DNA from: WYEN01 sp049976205
GTDB lineage: Archaea > Thermoproteota > Thermoprotei_A > Sulfolobales > AG1
Length of the DNA stretch: 64,000 bases
Direction: 5' to 3'
NCBI GenBank assembly: GCA_049976205.1
Contig: JBMFIR010000001.1
Coordinates: forward strand, 1 to 64,000
Each line of letters begins with the position of its first letter. The first letter of the stretch is position 1. This document shows, one piece after another, positions 16,202-25,544 of the stretch. The notes below the pieces were generated by a model. The model did no database searches and was not told the DNA's origin. It was given only the letters and a program-made list of their open reading frames with translations. Both the position numbers and the translations under genes were made by a program.

Positions 16202-17929
16202 TTATTCTTCTTTAAACAAGAGTTTTCCTCTGTAAAAAATCTTTTCTCTGTAAAGATCTATGAATAAAAATTCTCTTTCTCTAAGAGAAGATGCTAAACT
16301 CGCACTTATTTTTGTTGCTGACTCAATGAAGTCTAGTGTTTCTCTATCAAAGGTCTTCATAATTAATAAACTGCCTATGTTCCCAAAAAACTCTTTTATT
16401 CTCTGATCTATTAACTGAGATACTATGATCACTCCTAGACCAAATTTTCTACTTTCTCTAAGGATCCTTGAGATCAGTTCAGAAACCCTACCACTAAGTA
16501 GATTATGTGCTTCGTCTAGAACTATATAGTATTCTATCTTTTCACTAAATCCCCTCTCTCTTATTTTCCTCCATATATGTCTTAGGAGGAAGTATACATA
16601 AACTTCTGTTATGAATTCATTCTTTGCGATATAGCTGAGATCTATTGTCATAGATCTGTTTAGATCTATTGAGTAACGACTTGAGTACTCAATATCCTGA
16701 GGAATACTCTCGAGAAGTAGACGAATATAGAACTGCACGCTCCTAAGTGCTCTCTGGATCTCACTATTATCGCTCTCTGAGATCTTTTTCTCGATAAAAT
16801 TCGTGAGATCTCTAAGATCTCTATACCCCTGAAAATACTCCTGGATAATATCGGATAGAACAGCTACTTGCAACGAACCTAGTCTAAAAGCTACTCTTAA
16901 TATATCAATAAATTCTTCTATGGATTCTCTTGAACCGGCTATCTCACTAAGTATTATTCCAGTTATCTCGTGGATCCCGTATCTTTCAAAACCTAGATCC
17001 ACGTACTCATTATGAGGATCAATAATAATAGTTGCCACATTATTCTTAGATAACGAATCACATATTCTCTTGCTCATCTGAGTTTTTCCGCTACCTGTGG
17101 CACCCACGATCAGTATATGAGGAGATCTTCTTGTGGAAAGATCAATATACAATTTCCCTCGATTAATAACCACACCATCTATATGCACAACAGAGGAATC
17201 AGTAAAACCCCTTCTAGCAAACCCCTTTCTCTTAATAGAGATCTCGGAATAGCTCACATATATGAGTGATAGAGAAAGCCATGATAAAACAGCGATAGGC
17301 GCAAAATATACTTGATAGCGAGAATTTTTTGCTAGAAATATGCTACTGATCAATGCACCCAGTAGATACCAGTACGATAAGAATATTTGACTTGTATTAA
17401 AGAGAGTTCTTATTATCATCTCTAGAAAAACTAGAAGCATCATAACCAAACCCATTGTGATAAGTATATTGCTAATACTCTCTCTATTAAAACTAGGTGT
17501 GAAGAAGTTCCTTAGAAAATGAATATCTCGGTAGAAATTTCTTGGTCTGAGAGTAGCTCTATATCTAGAGACCACTATAAGAAAACTAAAAATCAGTACC
17601 AATGTGGATATTATTTGATCACCGAATAAAGCGAAGGAATACTTAGTGATTAAGTTATTCCTTGAATAAATAATATAAATGCTGTACAAGAGATCTGGTA
17701 TAGATACTATCATAAGATCTATGGGAGAAATAAGTAAAAATAATGCTACGAGAAATGGTATAAATATAGTGTAGATACTCATAGATAAATAATTTACTTT
17801 CTTTAGAAGATCCGCGCTCACCTGATCATAGATAGAGATCAGATAAAGTATTAATAGAACAGCTATTGACAACGTTAATTGAGCATAGATCTGAAGAGAT
17901 CTTGCGTCTCCATATTTTCCTGCTGACAT
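16202..17929 (-). CDS. Membrane-anchored HerA/FtsK-like P-loop ATPase
   Basis: 575 aa. The first 230 residues hold about six to seven hydrophobic helices (around 16-35, 50-67, 70-88, 103-121, 153-173, 184-200, 208-228). The cytosolic part is a HerA/VirB4-like (DUF87) motor: Walker A GATGSGKT (276-283), IIIDPHNEY (301-309), Walker B YYIVLDEAHNLL (467-478) and sensor SQ (504-505). Such ATPases pump DNA or protein through ring complexes. A membrane-fused member suggests DNA export, conjugation-like transfer or cell-surface DNA handling. It is 6 bp from topoisomerase on the same strand, probably co-transcribed. Confidence 0.82.
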   Translation of the reverse strand: MSAGKYGDARSLQIYAQLTLSIAVLLILYLISIYDQVSADLLKKVNYLSMSIYTIFIPFLVALFLLISPIDLMIVSIPDLLYSIYIIYSRNNLITKYSFALFGDQIISTLVLIFSFLIVVSRYRATLRPRNFYRDIHFLRNFFTPSFNRESISNILITMGLVMMLLVFLEMIIRTLFNTSQIFLSYWYLLGALISSIFLAKNSRYQVYFAPIAVLSWLSLSLIYVSYSEISIKRKGFARRGFTDSSVVHIDGVVINRGKLYIDLSTRRSPHILIVGATGSGKTQMSKRICDSLSKNNVATIIIDPHNEYVDLGFERYGIHEITGIILSEIAGSRESIEEFIDILRVAFRLGSLQVAVLSDIIQEYFQGYRDLRDLTNFIEKKISESDNSEIQRALRSVQFYIRLLLESIPQDIEYSSRYSIDLNRSMTIDLSYIAKNEFITEVYVYFLLRHIWRKIRERGFSEKIEYYIVLDEAHNLLSGRVSELISRILRESRKFGLGVIIVSQLIDQRIKEFFGNIGSLLIMKTFDRETLDFIESATKISASLASSLREREFLFIDLYREKIFYRGKLLFKEE

Positions 17930-17935
17930 TACTAT

Positions 17936-19981
17936 CTAAGAATAATTTTTCTTATAAAGATAATTTATCACATCTTTAATAAATTTCCCTGATAACTTGT
18001 TTTTATATACTTTATCTAGGAATGTATCCCAATCGTAACCATCATTCTCCCAACTCTTATAGGCCTTGTATAAATTCTGTAGAGCTTCTTCATGTAATCT
18101 ACAAAAACCGTATTTACTCTCAGGAGACCTCTCCAGACTACATATTACACATTTCTCTGTACTCAGACCCCTATTTACGTTATGGATCAGTTCTTTCTTA
18201 AATTTCTCTATTAAGAAGTTGACTGTTTTAATAGCTTCCTTAACAACTTCTTCCCTACGTCTCTTACCCATCATAATATCCGTGAGATGAATCTCGAATT
18301 TTCTAGTTAGATCAGGTGATAAAAGTTCCGGGAAATATTTTTCTAAGATACTAACTACTTCAAAACCAAGGTTAGTCACTTTTATTCTTCTTCCGTTTAA
18401 ATACCCTCTTTTAAACAGAGTCTCTATAATCTCCGCCCTAGTTGCTTCAGTACCTATATTCTCACTCTCCATCCACCTTAGTAAAGTGGCTTTATTGTAT
18501 AGGTTAGGAGGTTTAGTATACGTTTTCACTATCTTGATCTCTCGAATAGGTATTGATACACCCTTACTAATTTCTGGGATAATATTTTCCCTTATATTAT
18601 AAAAGTGGTACACCTCATACCAACCTTTCTCTAAGATCTTTCTTCCCGATGCCCTGAAACATCTTTCTTTTACGCATCCCTTTATTTGAATATCTTTAAC
18701 GACAAGATCATTGTAGAAAGTGGCTAGATATCTTCTCACGACAAGATCATATAATATCTTATGTTTAGCGCCTAGCCTATGACTAGGAACTTCACCAGTT
18801 GGGTAAATCGCTGGATGAGCAAGATCCTCTTTCTCGCCATTGTTAGGTTTAAGAATTTTTTTCTGAAGAAGTTTTTGGGTAAATACTCTATACTCAGGGA
18901 TCCTTGAGAGATTTTGAATAATACCTCTATTATCTAGTGTCTCAGGAAGCTTCTGACTATTTGTTCTTGGATAACTTATCAGTCCCTCTAAGTAAAGATC
19001 CTCGAGGATCTTAAGTGTCTCGTAGGGGGCTATTCCATATATAGCATATGCCTCTTCCTGTAAATCTCCTAAATTGAAAGGATGAGGAGAGCTATATCTA
19101 ATTTCCCTCGAATAAGCTTCAGTAACTTCAATAAATCCTCTGGACAAGATCTCTTCTTTAAGTTTAATAGCCTCAGTCTTCGTGCGGAGAGGCTCTCCTT
19201 CATCCTCGAAATCGATTACAGAGCCTCTATAAACTGATTTTATTCTGATCCTATATAGAGGCTCTGGAACAAAAACTTCTCTAGAAACATATCTCTTCAA
19301 AGCCTCGAAGAGAGTTGGTGTCTGCACTCTACCAGCACTTAATATCTTTCTCTGATTAATTCTTCTATTGTAGAGATCTGTTATAGCTCTCGAGATATTA
19401 ATACCCCAGATCCAATCAAGTTCATGCCTCGCTAGTCCCGCTTCGATCATCTCTATATCCAGAGGATTCAATGAATTAAAACTCTTCAATATATCTTCTT
19501 TGGTTAGTGTCGAAAACTTCATTCTCTTAGCTCTCTTCACGTCTCCCCAGTGCCTAATGATCATGTATCCTATCACAGAGCCCTCGATATCGTAGTCGCA
19601 CGCATTAATATACTCCCTCATCCTACCCATAATTCTAGAAAATACTCTGTAGAATCTAACTAAATGCCCATATTTTTTCTCGACTAAGTGTCTAGGAACC
19701 CACTTGTAATCATATACTGGATACCCTCTAGTATCAGTAGATAATGTAAAGAGATGACCTGCCGCAGGAATAATAACAAGGACTTTGTCTATCCTATCGA
19801 TCATGTAAACAGGAATATTCTCAATAGATAATTTTGTCCCAGGGCCTAGAGCTTGATAGATTTTATATGCGGATTTAGGTTTCTCAGCTATTATAGCTAC
19901 ACAATGCTTCTTAGAGCACACAGAATCAATTAATGAAATCCTGTCTCCACGAATTCTCTTCTCCGAGACTGTTTCAGGCAC
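17936..19981 (-). CDS. Type IA DNA topoisomerase (topoisomerase III-like)
   Basis: 681 aa. Toprim motifs AEKPKSAYKI (32-41) and DYDIEGSVIG (129-138), the SAGRVQTPTL block (215-224), and the active-site tyrosine in LISYPRTNS (Tyr337). The C-terminus has only one weak Cys cluster (CVICS...C), not a full zinc-finger tail. It is not reverse gyrase, since no helicase domain is present. It relaxes or decatenates DNA by single-strand passage, consistent with an archaeal Top3. Confidence 0.92.
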   Translation of the reverse strand: MPETVSEKRIRGDRISLIDSVCSKKHCVAIIAEKPKSAYKIYQALGPGTKLSIENIPVYMIDRIDKVLVIIPAAGHLFTLSTDTRGYPVYDYKWVPRHLVEKKYGHLVRFYRVFSRIMGRMREYINACDYDIEGSVIGYMIIRHWGDVKRAKRMKFSTLTKEDILKSFNSLNPLDIEMIEAGLARHELDWIWGINISRAITDLYNRRINQRKILSAGRVQTPTLFEALKRYVSREVFVPEPLYRIRIKSVYRGSVIDFEDEGEPLRTKTEAIKLKEEILSRGFIEVTEAYSREIRYSSPHPFNLGDLQEEAYAIYGIAPYETLKILEDLYLEGLISYPRTNSQKLPETLDNRGIIQNLSRIPEYRVFTQKLLQKKILKPNNGEKEDLAHPAIYPTGEVPSHRLGAKHKILYDLVVRRYLATFYNDLVVKDIQIKGCVKERCFRASGRKILEKGWYEVYHFYNIRENIIPEISKGVSIPIREIKIVKTYTKPPNLYNKATLLRWMESENIGTEATRAEIIETLFKRGYLNGRRIKVTNLGFEVVSILEKYFPELLSPDLTRKFEIHLTDIMMGKRRREEVVKEAIKTVNFLIEKFKKELIHNVNRGLSTEKCVICSLERSPESKYGFCRLHEEALQNLYKAYKSWENDGYDWDTFLDKVYKNKLSGKFIKDVINYLYKKNYS

Positions 19982-20200
19982 TTTAGCATCTACTCTCTTG
20001 CTTTGTACAGGACCTATTTTATTATCTTCTAGATAAAAGACTTAATTAATTTACTATTGAATCCTCTCTCCGAAGCTAGCACCTTTTTTCGTGTAATTAA
20101 AACATACTACGCTCCGAAACTCTCTTACCCTTATCTCAACACATTCCTAGACCATTGGTAATAAGTTTAGAGGAAAATCCGCTGAAGTAATGATAAAAAT
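19982..20200. other. Gap between topoisomerase and porB
   Basis: 219 bp, AT-rich, no supported gene. A CTGA next to TAATGATA near 20190 resembles D'/C' boxes, but no outer C and D boxes accompany it. It contains the promoter of the topoisomerase-HerA pair (leftward) and the 3' end of the por operon. Confidence 0.4.
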
Positions 20201-21112
20201 TTACTTAAATAATTTTTCGAGTTCTAGCAATATCCTCCAGTTATTATCGATCATTTCCTCGATAACCTTCATATCCTCATCAGTTATACCAGCGAATCTT
20301 CCTTGTCTCTCTAGATATTGTCTGAGGGGTTTTCTACGAGATTTGTCGCTATAAAGTCTGCTACTTGGGCTAATAACTAGTTTCCCTTGGTTGTACTCAA
20401 AGAGTATCCATGCACCTGTTTCAACAGCTAATCTAGCTATATCAACTGTTTCACTATCGTCAAATCTCCAACCAGGTGGACAAGGCGAATGTAAGTGAAT
20501 GAATTTAAAGCCTCTGATCTCAGAGGCTCTCATAAGTTTCTCGTAGAAATCTAGTGGATACGCTACACTAGCTGTTGCTACGTAGGGTATTTTATGCATT
20601 AGCATTATAAGATCTATTTCTTTTCTTTTATCTCTCTTACCCAGGACCGGGGTAGTGGTTGTTTTAGCACCATAGGTAGTTGAGCCGCTTGCTTGAACAC
20701 CAGTGTTCATATATGCCTCATTATCAGATACTATATAAATTATATCGTCTTCTCTCACCGCGGAGCCAGAAAGAGTTGCGAAACCGATATCAAAGGTTGC
20801 TCCATCACCAGCCCAAACGATCACAGGCCCAGCATCTTCTCCTCTAACCTTGAGTGCTCGAGCTATACCTCCAGCGACTGCTGCGGCGGATGCGAATGGT
20901 ACATGGATCACTCTCATATCTAGTGATGTATACGGATGATAGCCTGGTATAATTGATGAACAACCGGCTGGGATCACCAGTGTAGCCTCTCCTCTAAACA
21001 CTTTGCCCACGATCTTTAGACCTATTAAGTGGGGACATCCTTGACAAGCAGCATTTCCAGGTAGAGAGTATCTCTCCTTGGGTATTTGATCGATTCTCAC
21101 CCTAGTACTCAT
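20201..21112 (-). CDS. porB: 2-oxoacid (pyruvate-type) ferredoxin oxidoreductase, beta subunit
   Basis: 303 aa. N-terminal CQGCPH supplies iron-sulfur ligands, and the thiamine diphosphate/Mg site is GDGATFDIGF followed about 25 residues later by D-N-E-A-Y-M-N-T-G. With subunits alpha, gamma and delta it decarboxylates pyruvate or another 2-oxoacid to acyl-CoA, passing electrons to ferredoxin. The ATG overlaps the TGA of porA (ATGA), indicating translational coupling. Confidence 0.93.
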   Translation of the reverse strand: MSTRVRIDQIPKERYSLPGNAACQGCPHLIGLKIVGKVFRGEATLVIPAGCSSIIPGYHPYTSLDMRVIHVPFASAAAVAGGIARALKVRGEDAGPVIVWAGDGATFDIGFATLSGSAVREDDIIYIVSDNEAYMNTGVQASGSTTYGAKTTTTPVLGKRDKRKEIDLIMLMHKIPYVATASVAYPLDFYEKLMRASEIRGFKFIHLHSPCPPGWRFDDSETVDIARLAVETGAWILFEYNQGKLVISPSSRLYSDKSRRKPLRQYLERQGRFAGITDEDMKVIEEMIDNNWRILLELEKLFK

Positions 21113-22320
21113 ATCTCGAACACCTCACCGCCGAGGTAATACACAGTCTCTCTCTTAGTAAAACCATTTAACTCTATCTCCATTACGAATTTCTTAAAGA
21201 CGTCGGCAAATTCTTTAGAGGAGACATCTACACCACCTAAGCCTGTAACCACGCCCCAGAACGATGTGTTTCTATCAACATAATCTAGGACCTCGGTAGC
21301 TATAATACCTCCTTTACCCAGAGAAATATCTCTATCATACACCACCACTCCTTTCGCTCCAGACAAGTGCTTTAGGATCTCTTCGTATGGGAATGGCCTA
21401 AAATATCTTATTCTTAATAATCCTACCGAATAACCCTCTTCTCTTAATAGATCTACTGCTTCTTTTATGGTTCCTGACCAACTGCCCATAGAGATCAGTA
21501 CGTATTTAGCGTCATCGATTTTGTATCTCTCTACTAAACCTCCGTATTCTCTCCCAATTATCTTACCATAGCCTCTATCGGCCTCGTATATAACTTTCCT
21601 AGCATTATCCATAGCCTTCATAGCCGCGATTTTAAGAAGCATATGATTCTCGTCTTTACCTAAGTTACCTAAAGAGAATTTTTCTCCACGTTTTATACTA
21701 TAGGGTACATCAGGATCTCTTGATGGAAGAAAACTATCAATCTCCCACTGCTCAGGTATCTCTATATATTCAGCACTATGGCTCAGAACAAATCCCTCTA
21801 AGCCTATCGCTACTGGGAGAAGAACTCTCTTATCCTCCGCTACTCTGTATGCCTGAATAATCATATCAAATACCTCCTGTGTATTCTCTGCCATAGCAAT
21901 GATCCAGCCGCTATCTCTCATAGTTAGTATATCATTATGATCAACATGAATATTCCATGGTGGACCAATAGATCTGTTTACAACAGCCATTACGACAGGT
22001 AATCTTGCTCCAGCAGTCCACCAAATCATCTCATACATGTATAAGAGACCATGTGAAGAAGTAGCTGTAAAGGATCTTACGCCAGCTAGGGAGGCTCCCA
22101 TCACTGTGCTCAATGCCGCGAACTCAGATTCTACATTAACAAACTCTGCCTCCAGCTCTTTTCTCTCAACCATATCAGCTAGTCTCTCAACAATAATCGT
22201 TTGTGGAGTTATCGGATACGCGGCTATGAACTTCACACGAGCCATTTTAACTGCTTGAGCAACTGCGTGATTACCTATCATAGCGGTCTTGATTCTTTTC
22301 TTAGATATAGATACAGCCAT
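21109..22320 (-). CDS. porA: 2-oxoacid (pyruvate-type) ferredoxin oxidoreductase, alpha subunit
   Basis: 403 aa from the ATG at 22320, preceded by GAGGAGATGTGAT; an upstream in-frame start would overlap porD and lacks support. Conserved YPITPQT near the N-terminus, EFVNVESEFAALS and RSFTATSSHGL are typical of PorA. The SIGPPWNIHVDHND segment matches four-subunit pyruvate synthases rather than two-subunit KGOR. Starts one nucleotide after the porD stop. Confidence 0.93.
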   Translation of the reverse strand: MAVSISKKRIKTAMIGNHAVAQAVKMARVKFIAAYPITPQTIIVERLADMVERKELEAEFVNVESEFAALSTVMGASLAGVRSFTATSSHGLLYMYEMIWWTAGARLPVVMAVVNRSIGPPWNIHVDHNDILTMRDSGWIIAMAENTQEVFDMIIQAYRVAEDKRVLLPVAIGLEGFVLSHSAEYIEIPEQWEIDSFLPSRDPDVPYSIKRGEKFSLGNLGKDENHMLLKIAAMKAMDNARKVIYEADRGYGKIIGREYGGLVERYKIDDAKYVLISMGSWSGTIKEAVDLLREEGYSVGLLRIRYFRPFPYEEILKHLSGAKGVVVYDRDISLGKGGIIATEVLDYVDRNTSFWGVVTGLGGVDVSSKEFADVFKKFVMEIELNGFTKRETVYYLGGEVFEI

Positions 22321-22321
22321 A

Positions 22322-22618
22322 TCACATCTCCTCTGGAACCATATCAATAGCTTTCACGGGACATGTCTGAGAGCATATGCCGCAACCTTTGCAATAAGTG
22401 TAGTCAATACTTATCTTAGAACCCTTACTCCATGTAATAACCTCCTCTGGACAATAGAGCCAGCATATTCCACAATCAATACATTTACTTATGTTCACAA
22501 CCGGTCTAAAAACTCTCCAGAGACCTGTTCTCCCTGCAGCTCCCTCACGTGGTCTTGAGATAAGATAGATTCTTGGGTCTATATCAATATCAATTTTCTT
22601 AACAACTTGATCCTTCAC
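22322..22618 (-). CDS. porD: 2-oxoacid ferredoxin oxidoreductase, delta (ferredoxin-like) subunit
   Basis: 98 aa. Two 4Fe-4S motifs are complete: CIDCGICWLYCP and CKGCGICSQTCP, each C-x2-C-x2-C-x3-C-P. It carries electrons from the TPP-containing subunits to free ferredoxin. The start abuts the porG stop with no gap. Confidence 0.94.
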   Translation of the reverse strand: MKDQVVKKIDIDIDPRIYLISRPREGAAGRTGLWRVFRPVVNISKCIDCGICWLYCPEEVITWSKGSKISIDYTYCKGCGICSQTCPVKAIDMVPEEM

Positions 22619-23179
22619 TTAAATCACCTCACGAGTTAATTCATAAGCTAGTCTAGCGGCCTCAATATTCTTCTCTAAAACAGATCCTTTGAAGAACTCT
22701 TTCATAGCTTCCTCCAATGAACCGAGTTTGTATAGTCCAGTCACTCGAGAGATAGATCCGAGAAGAGCAGTACTTACAACAGGCCAGCCAGCAATCACTA
22801 GATTTAATTTAAGTGCTATTTCCGTGGCATTGACTACATACGTTTTTCTCCAGAATTTAATTGGGGACTGTGTATTAACTATTGATTCCGGTATATTAGT
22901 GAGTTCTTTGATCCCTTCACCTAAATAATCTATTATGCCTCTAGAAAATATTACTAATAGATTAGGTTCTCTAATCATTTCATGTGTCTTAATTGGTTCT
23001 GGGGAAGCTCTAATATATGTTCTTACTACAGCTCCTCTTCTCTCAGCACCAAATTCTGGTATGGCCTGAGCATATAGTCCTTCTCTCACTAGAGTTACTG
23101 CAAGAATTCTTGAGGAGGTGACGGCTCCCTGACCTCCTCTACTTAAGAACATTATTTCGTATCTCAAAAAACTCTCCAT
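22619..23179 (-). CDS. porG: 2-oxoacid ferredoxin oxidoreductase, gamma subunit
   Basis: 186 aa, first gene of porG-porD-porA-porB. SRGGQGAVTSSRILA is the gamma-subunit signature, and PEFGAERRGAVVRTYIR follows. No Shine-Dalgarno before the ATG; a TATA-like stretch and direct repeats lie just upstream, so the operon mRNA may be leaderless. The operon is the main acyl-CoA-forming, ferredoxin-reducing step of sugar or peptide fermentation. Confidence 0.93.
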   Translation of the reverse strand: MESFLRYEIMFLSRGGQGAVTSSRILAVTLVREGLYAQAIPEFGAERRGAVVRTYIRASPEPIKTHEMIREPNLLVIFSRGIIDYLGEGIKELTNIPESIVNTQSPIKFWRKTYVVNATEIALKLNLVIAGWPVVSTALLGSISRVTGLYKLGSLEEAMKEFFKGSVLEKNIEAARLAYELTREVI

Positions 23180-23195
23180 AAAAATATAGCATTAA

Positions 23196-23216
23196 TCTAA
23201 TTAATACCTTTTAATA
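23196..23216 (-). promoter_or_regulatory. Direct repeat in the por operon promoter
   Basis: On the minus strand AGGTATTAAAAGGTATTAAT is two tandem copies of AGGTATTAA/T, 17-37 bp before the porG ATG and overlapping the likely TATA region. A third related copy (AAGGTATTTAAGG) is near 23239-23251 on the other strand. Possible operator of a regulator; function unproven. Confidence 0.35.
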
Positions 23217-23318
23217 CCTTTAGGAAGCACGTTTTAACAAGGTATTTAAGGAGATTCTATTAATTGATCTTAGAAACATTTATTAACCTCCTAAGATCTG
23301 AATCTAATCGGTGATCAT

Positions 23319-23492
23319 ATGAGTAGCACACAAAAGATCCTTGATGCATTAAAAGGCAAACAAAAGATGACTCCTAAAGAGATTAGCAAGGCAACAGGAC
23401 TAAATTACAATACTGTGAGAGGAGCATTAAATAGATTACTTAAGAAAGGTTTGGTTAAGAGAGTAGAGAGAGGAGTATACACACTACCTTAA
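23319..23492 (+). CDS. Tiny winged-helix DNA-binding protein
   Basis: 57 aa, ATG at 23319 with GGTGAT just upstream. Almost the whole protein is one helix-turn-helix/wing: helix KILDALKGKQK, TPKEISKATGL, recognition helix NYNTVRGALNRLLKKG and wing LVKRVERGVYTLP. Similar 55-60 aa winged-helix proteins occur in other Crenarchaeota. It sits between the divergent por promoter and the ABC exporter and could regulate either. Its small size makes it easy to miss. Confidence 0.75.
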   Translation: MSSTQKILDALKGKQKMTPKEISKATGLNYNTVRGALNRLLKKGLVKRVERGVYTLP

Positions 23493-23510
23493 ACTATTCT
23501 TAAATTTTTT

Positions 23511-24743
23511 TTAAAGAGGTTTCAACAATAATTTTTCTTCGTTAATTAACTTTGAAGAGAGAATAATTAGAGATATTGACAAACCTATGAGCATTAGTAG
23601 ATGCATGAATGATAAACCTATTTCTCCAAAAGCATAGTACTGAATAGCTAATACACTATTTGTGTAAGGTATTAAGGACAATAAATACTGTGTATCTCTA
23701 GGTAGAGAGTACAGATCTATGAATAGAACAGATAGAAAAATTAGTGAAGAAACTATAGTGACAACTGAGGAAACTACTTGAGCTGTTCTTATTGTAGAAG
23801 ATCTTATTATAAGAGGTAGTGTTATTGATAACGTAGCTAGCGTAGTTAGGTAAACAACTACTCCAGTAATTAACAGAAGCATAGGATCAATCATTAGATA
23901 AACCCCATAGCCTAGGGAAAGGATCACAAAAAACAGAATTATGGCAATAACATCAATTATGGCAGCTAATAACCCAACTATTGAACTAGCAAAAACCTTA
24001 CCTAGGATCAAATACCTCTTATTTATAGGAGTTGATAGCAGAATCTCTAGCGTCTTTCTCTCTTTCTCACCTAAAATAGAATCAACTATATACGTTGTTG
24101 CCGGAGTAGAGACGAAGATAAGTGAGAATGCTAATAGTTTAGCGATAAATATTCTCCAAGCCTCTTCATAACTTATACCTGCACCCGAAGGAGCTATGTA
24201 ACCAGCTAAGCCAACGCTAATCGGTTCTCTAATAGCCGCGGGATTAGTTATATTGACCTCAGCTAATCTACCTAAGTACTCTATCTTTAGGTCTGAGAAT
24301 GATCTGGATAAATAATCTACTACAGAAACTAAGGCACCATAAGCCTTGTCAGAAGCCGATGAACCTGGAACTTGGAAAACTTGAATAAACGCTTGTGTAT
24401 TTAGTGAAGTCAGATTCTTCACAAAATTATTAGGTATAATAACCATTAGATCTATTGATGATGAATTTCTATTTATATATGTTCTCACACCGTTCTGAGA
24501 TAATCTCTCCTTTAATAAATTTACTATATCAGAGGATGTATAGTAATGATCTCCTATATATCCAGAGGATCTGTCTTCATTAATTATGAGTATTGATGGT
24601 ACCTGGATCATTTGAAGAGAAGTCATTAGATAAGCTATTAGAGGCATCGTCGCCAGGGGCATTAGTGTTAGAAATAGAAGAGTTCTGTAATCTCTGATGA
24701 GCTCTAATATCTCTTTTCTTAGTATAGCTTTTAAATCACGCAA
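23511..24743 (-). CDS. ABC-2 type exporter permease (NatB-like)
   Basis: 410 aa from a TTG one nucleotide after the stop of the ATPase gene. One helix near residues 22-42, a large external loop (about 45-205) and five or six further helices give the NatB/ABC-2 layout. The segment ILGEKERKTLEILLSTPI is the family signature just after TM2. Exports an unknown substrate (Na+, lipid, drug or peptide) with the adjacent ATPase. Confidence 0.88.
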   Translation of the reverse strand: MRDLKAILRKEILELIRDYRTLLFLTLMPLATMPLIAYLMTSLQMIQVPSILIINEDRSSGYIGDHYYTSSDIVNLLKERLSQNGVRTYINRNSSSIDLMVIIPNNFVKNLTSLNTQAFIQVFQVPGSSASDKAYGALVSVVDYLSRSFSDLKIEYLGRLAEVNITNPAAIREPISVGLAGYIAPSGAGISYEEAWRIFIAKLLAFSLIFVSTPATTYIVDSILGEKERKTLEILLSTPINKRYLILGKVFASSIVGLLAAIIDVIAIILFFVILSLGYGVYLMIDPMLLLITGVVVYLTTLATLSITLPLIIRSSTIRTAQVVSSVVTIVSSLIFLSVLFIDLYSLPRDTQYLLSLIPYTNSVLAIQYYAFGEIGLSFMHLLMLIGLSISLIILSSKLINEEKLLLKPL

Positions 24744-24744
24744 T

Positions 24745-25479
24745 TTATCTCTCCTCGCAGAGTTTTACGAATACTTCCTCAAGATTACTTGAACTAGTTT
24801 TCTTAAGAGCTTCCTCAGGCTCACCCGAAAACACTATTCGCCCCTTATTTATTAAGGCTATTCTCTCGCATAGATCCTCTGCCTCTAACATATTATGAGT
24901 AGATAATATAATAGTTTTACCATATTCCCTAGAGAATCTTTTTATAACTTCTCTCACCTTCACAGATGAAAAAACATCCAGCCCGGAAGTAGGCTCATCT
25001 AATATAGCTATCTGAGGTTTACTCATGAGAGCTCTCGCGATTAAAAGTCTTCTTCTCATACCTCTGCTGTATGTCCCAGTTTTTCTTTTTAGATCCTCTG
25101 CTGAGAGACCTGATATCTCAATACCAAACTTAAGATCCTCTTCAGAGATCCCGTGAATGTCTGCGAAGAACCTCAGGTACTCTAATCCTGTTAGTCTAGA
25201 ATATGTGTCGGCTTCTTCTGGTAGATATGTAAGGATTCTTCTTACTTTCTGAAGAAGACTTAGACTTCTATAATCAATCTTCTCATTGACTATATATACA
25301 TCTCCTCCACTAGGTCTCATGAGAGTAGCCATGATCCTCATAGTAGTTGTTTTTCCAGCACCGTTTGGACCAACTAAACAAAATACACTCCCTCTAGGAA
25401 CCTCCAGATCTATTTTATCAAGTATTACCTTACCTCTAATTACTTTACTCACTGAATCAAGTTTTACATCAATGCTCAT
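24745..25479 (-). CDS. ABC transporter ATP-binding protein (NatA-like)
   Basis: 244 aa from the ATG at 25479. Walker A GPNGAGKTTT, signature YSRGMRRRLLIARAL and Walker B IAILDEPTSGLD followed by H-loop STHN. A longer in-frame start at 25512 is rejected because the TATA-like AATAAAAATATTTA lies between it and the ATG; the mRNA is probably near-leaderless. Pairs with the downstream ABC-2 permease. Confidence 0.92.
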   Translation of the reverse strand: MSIDVKLDSVSKVIRGKVILDKIDLEVPRGSVFCLVGPNGAGKTTTMRIMATLMRPSGGDVYIVNEKIDYRSLSLLQKVRRILTYLPEEADTYSRLTGLEYLRFFADIHGISEEDLKFGIEISGLSAEDLKRKTGTYSRGMRRRLLIARALMSKPQIAILDEPTSGLDVFSSVKVREVIKRFSREYGKTIILSTHNMLEAEDLCERIALINKGRIVFSGEPEEALKKTSSSNLEEVFVKLCEER

Positions 25480-25544
25480 AATAATCAGTCTAAATATTTT
25501 TATTCCTGGCAAAATTTAGATTTGTTCTGTGAGAGGTTTCATTC

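Noticed and set aside
20160..20200. CTGA followed by TAATGATA as C/D boxes
   Set aside because: Only the inner D'/C' pair is present; no flanking C or D box.
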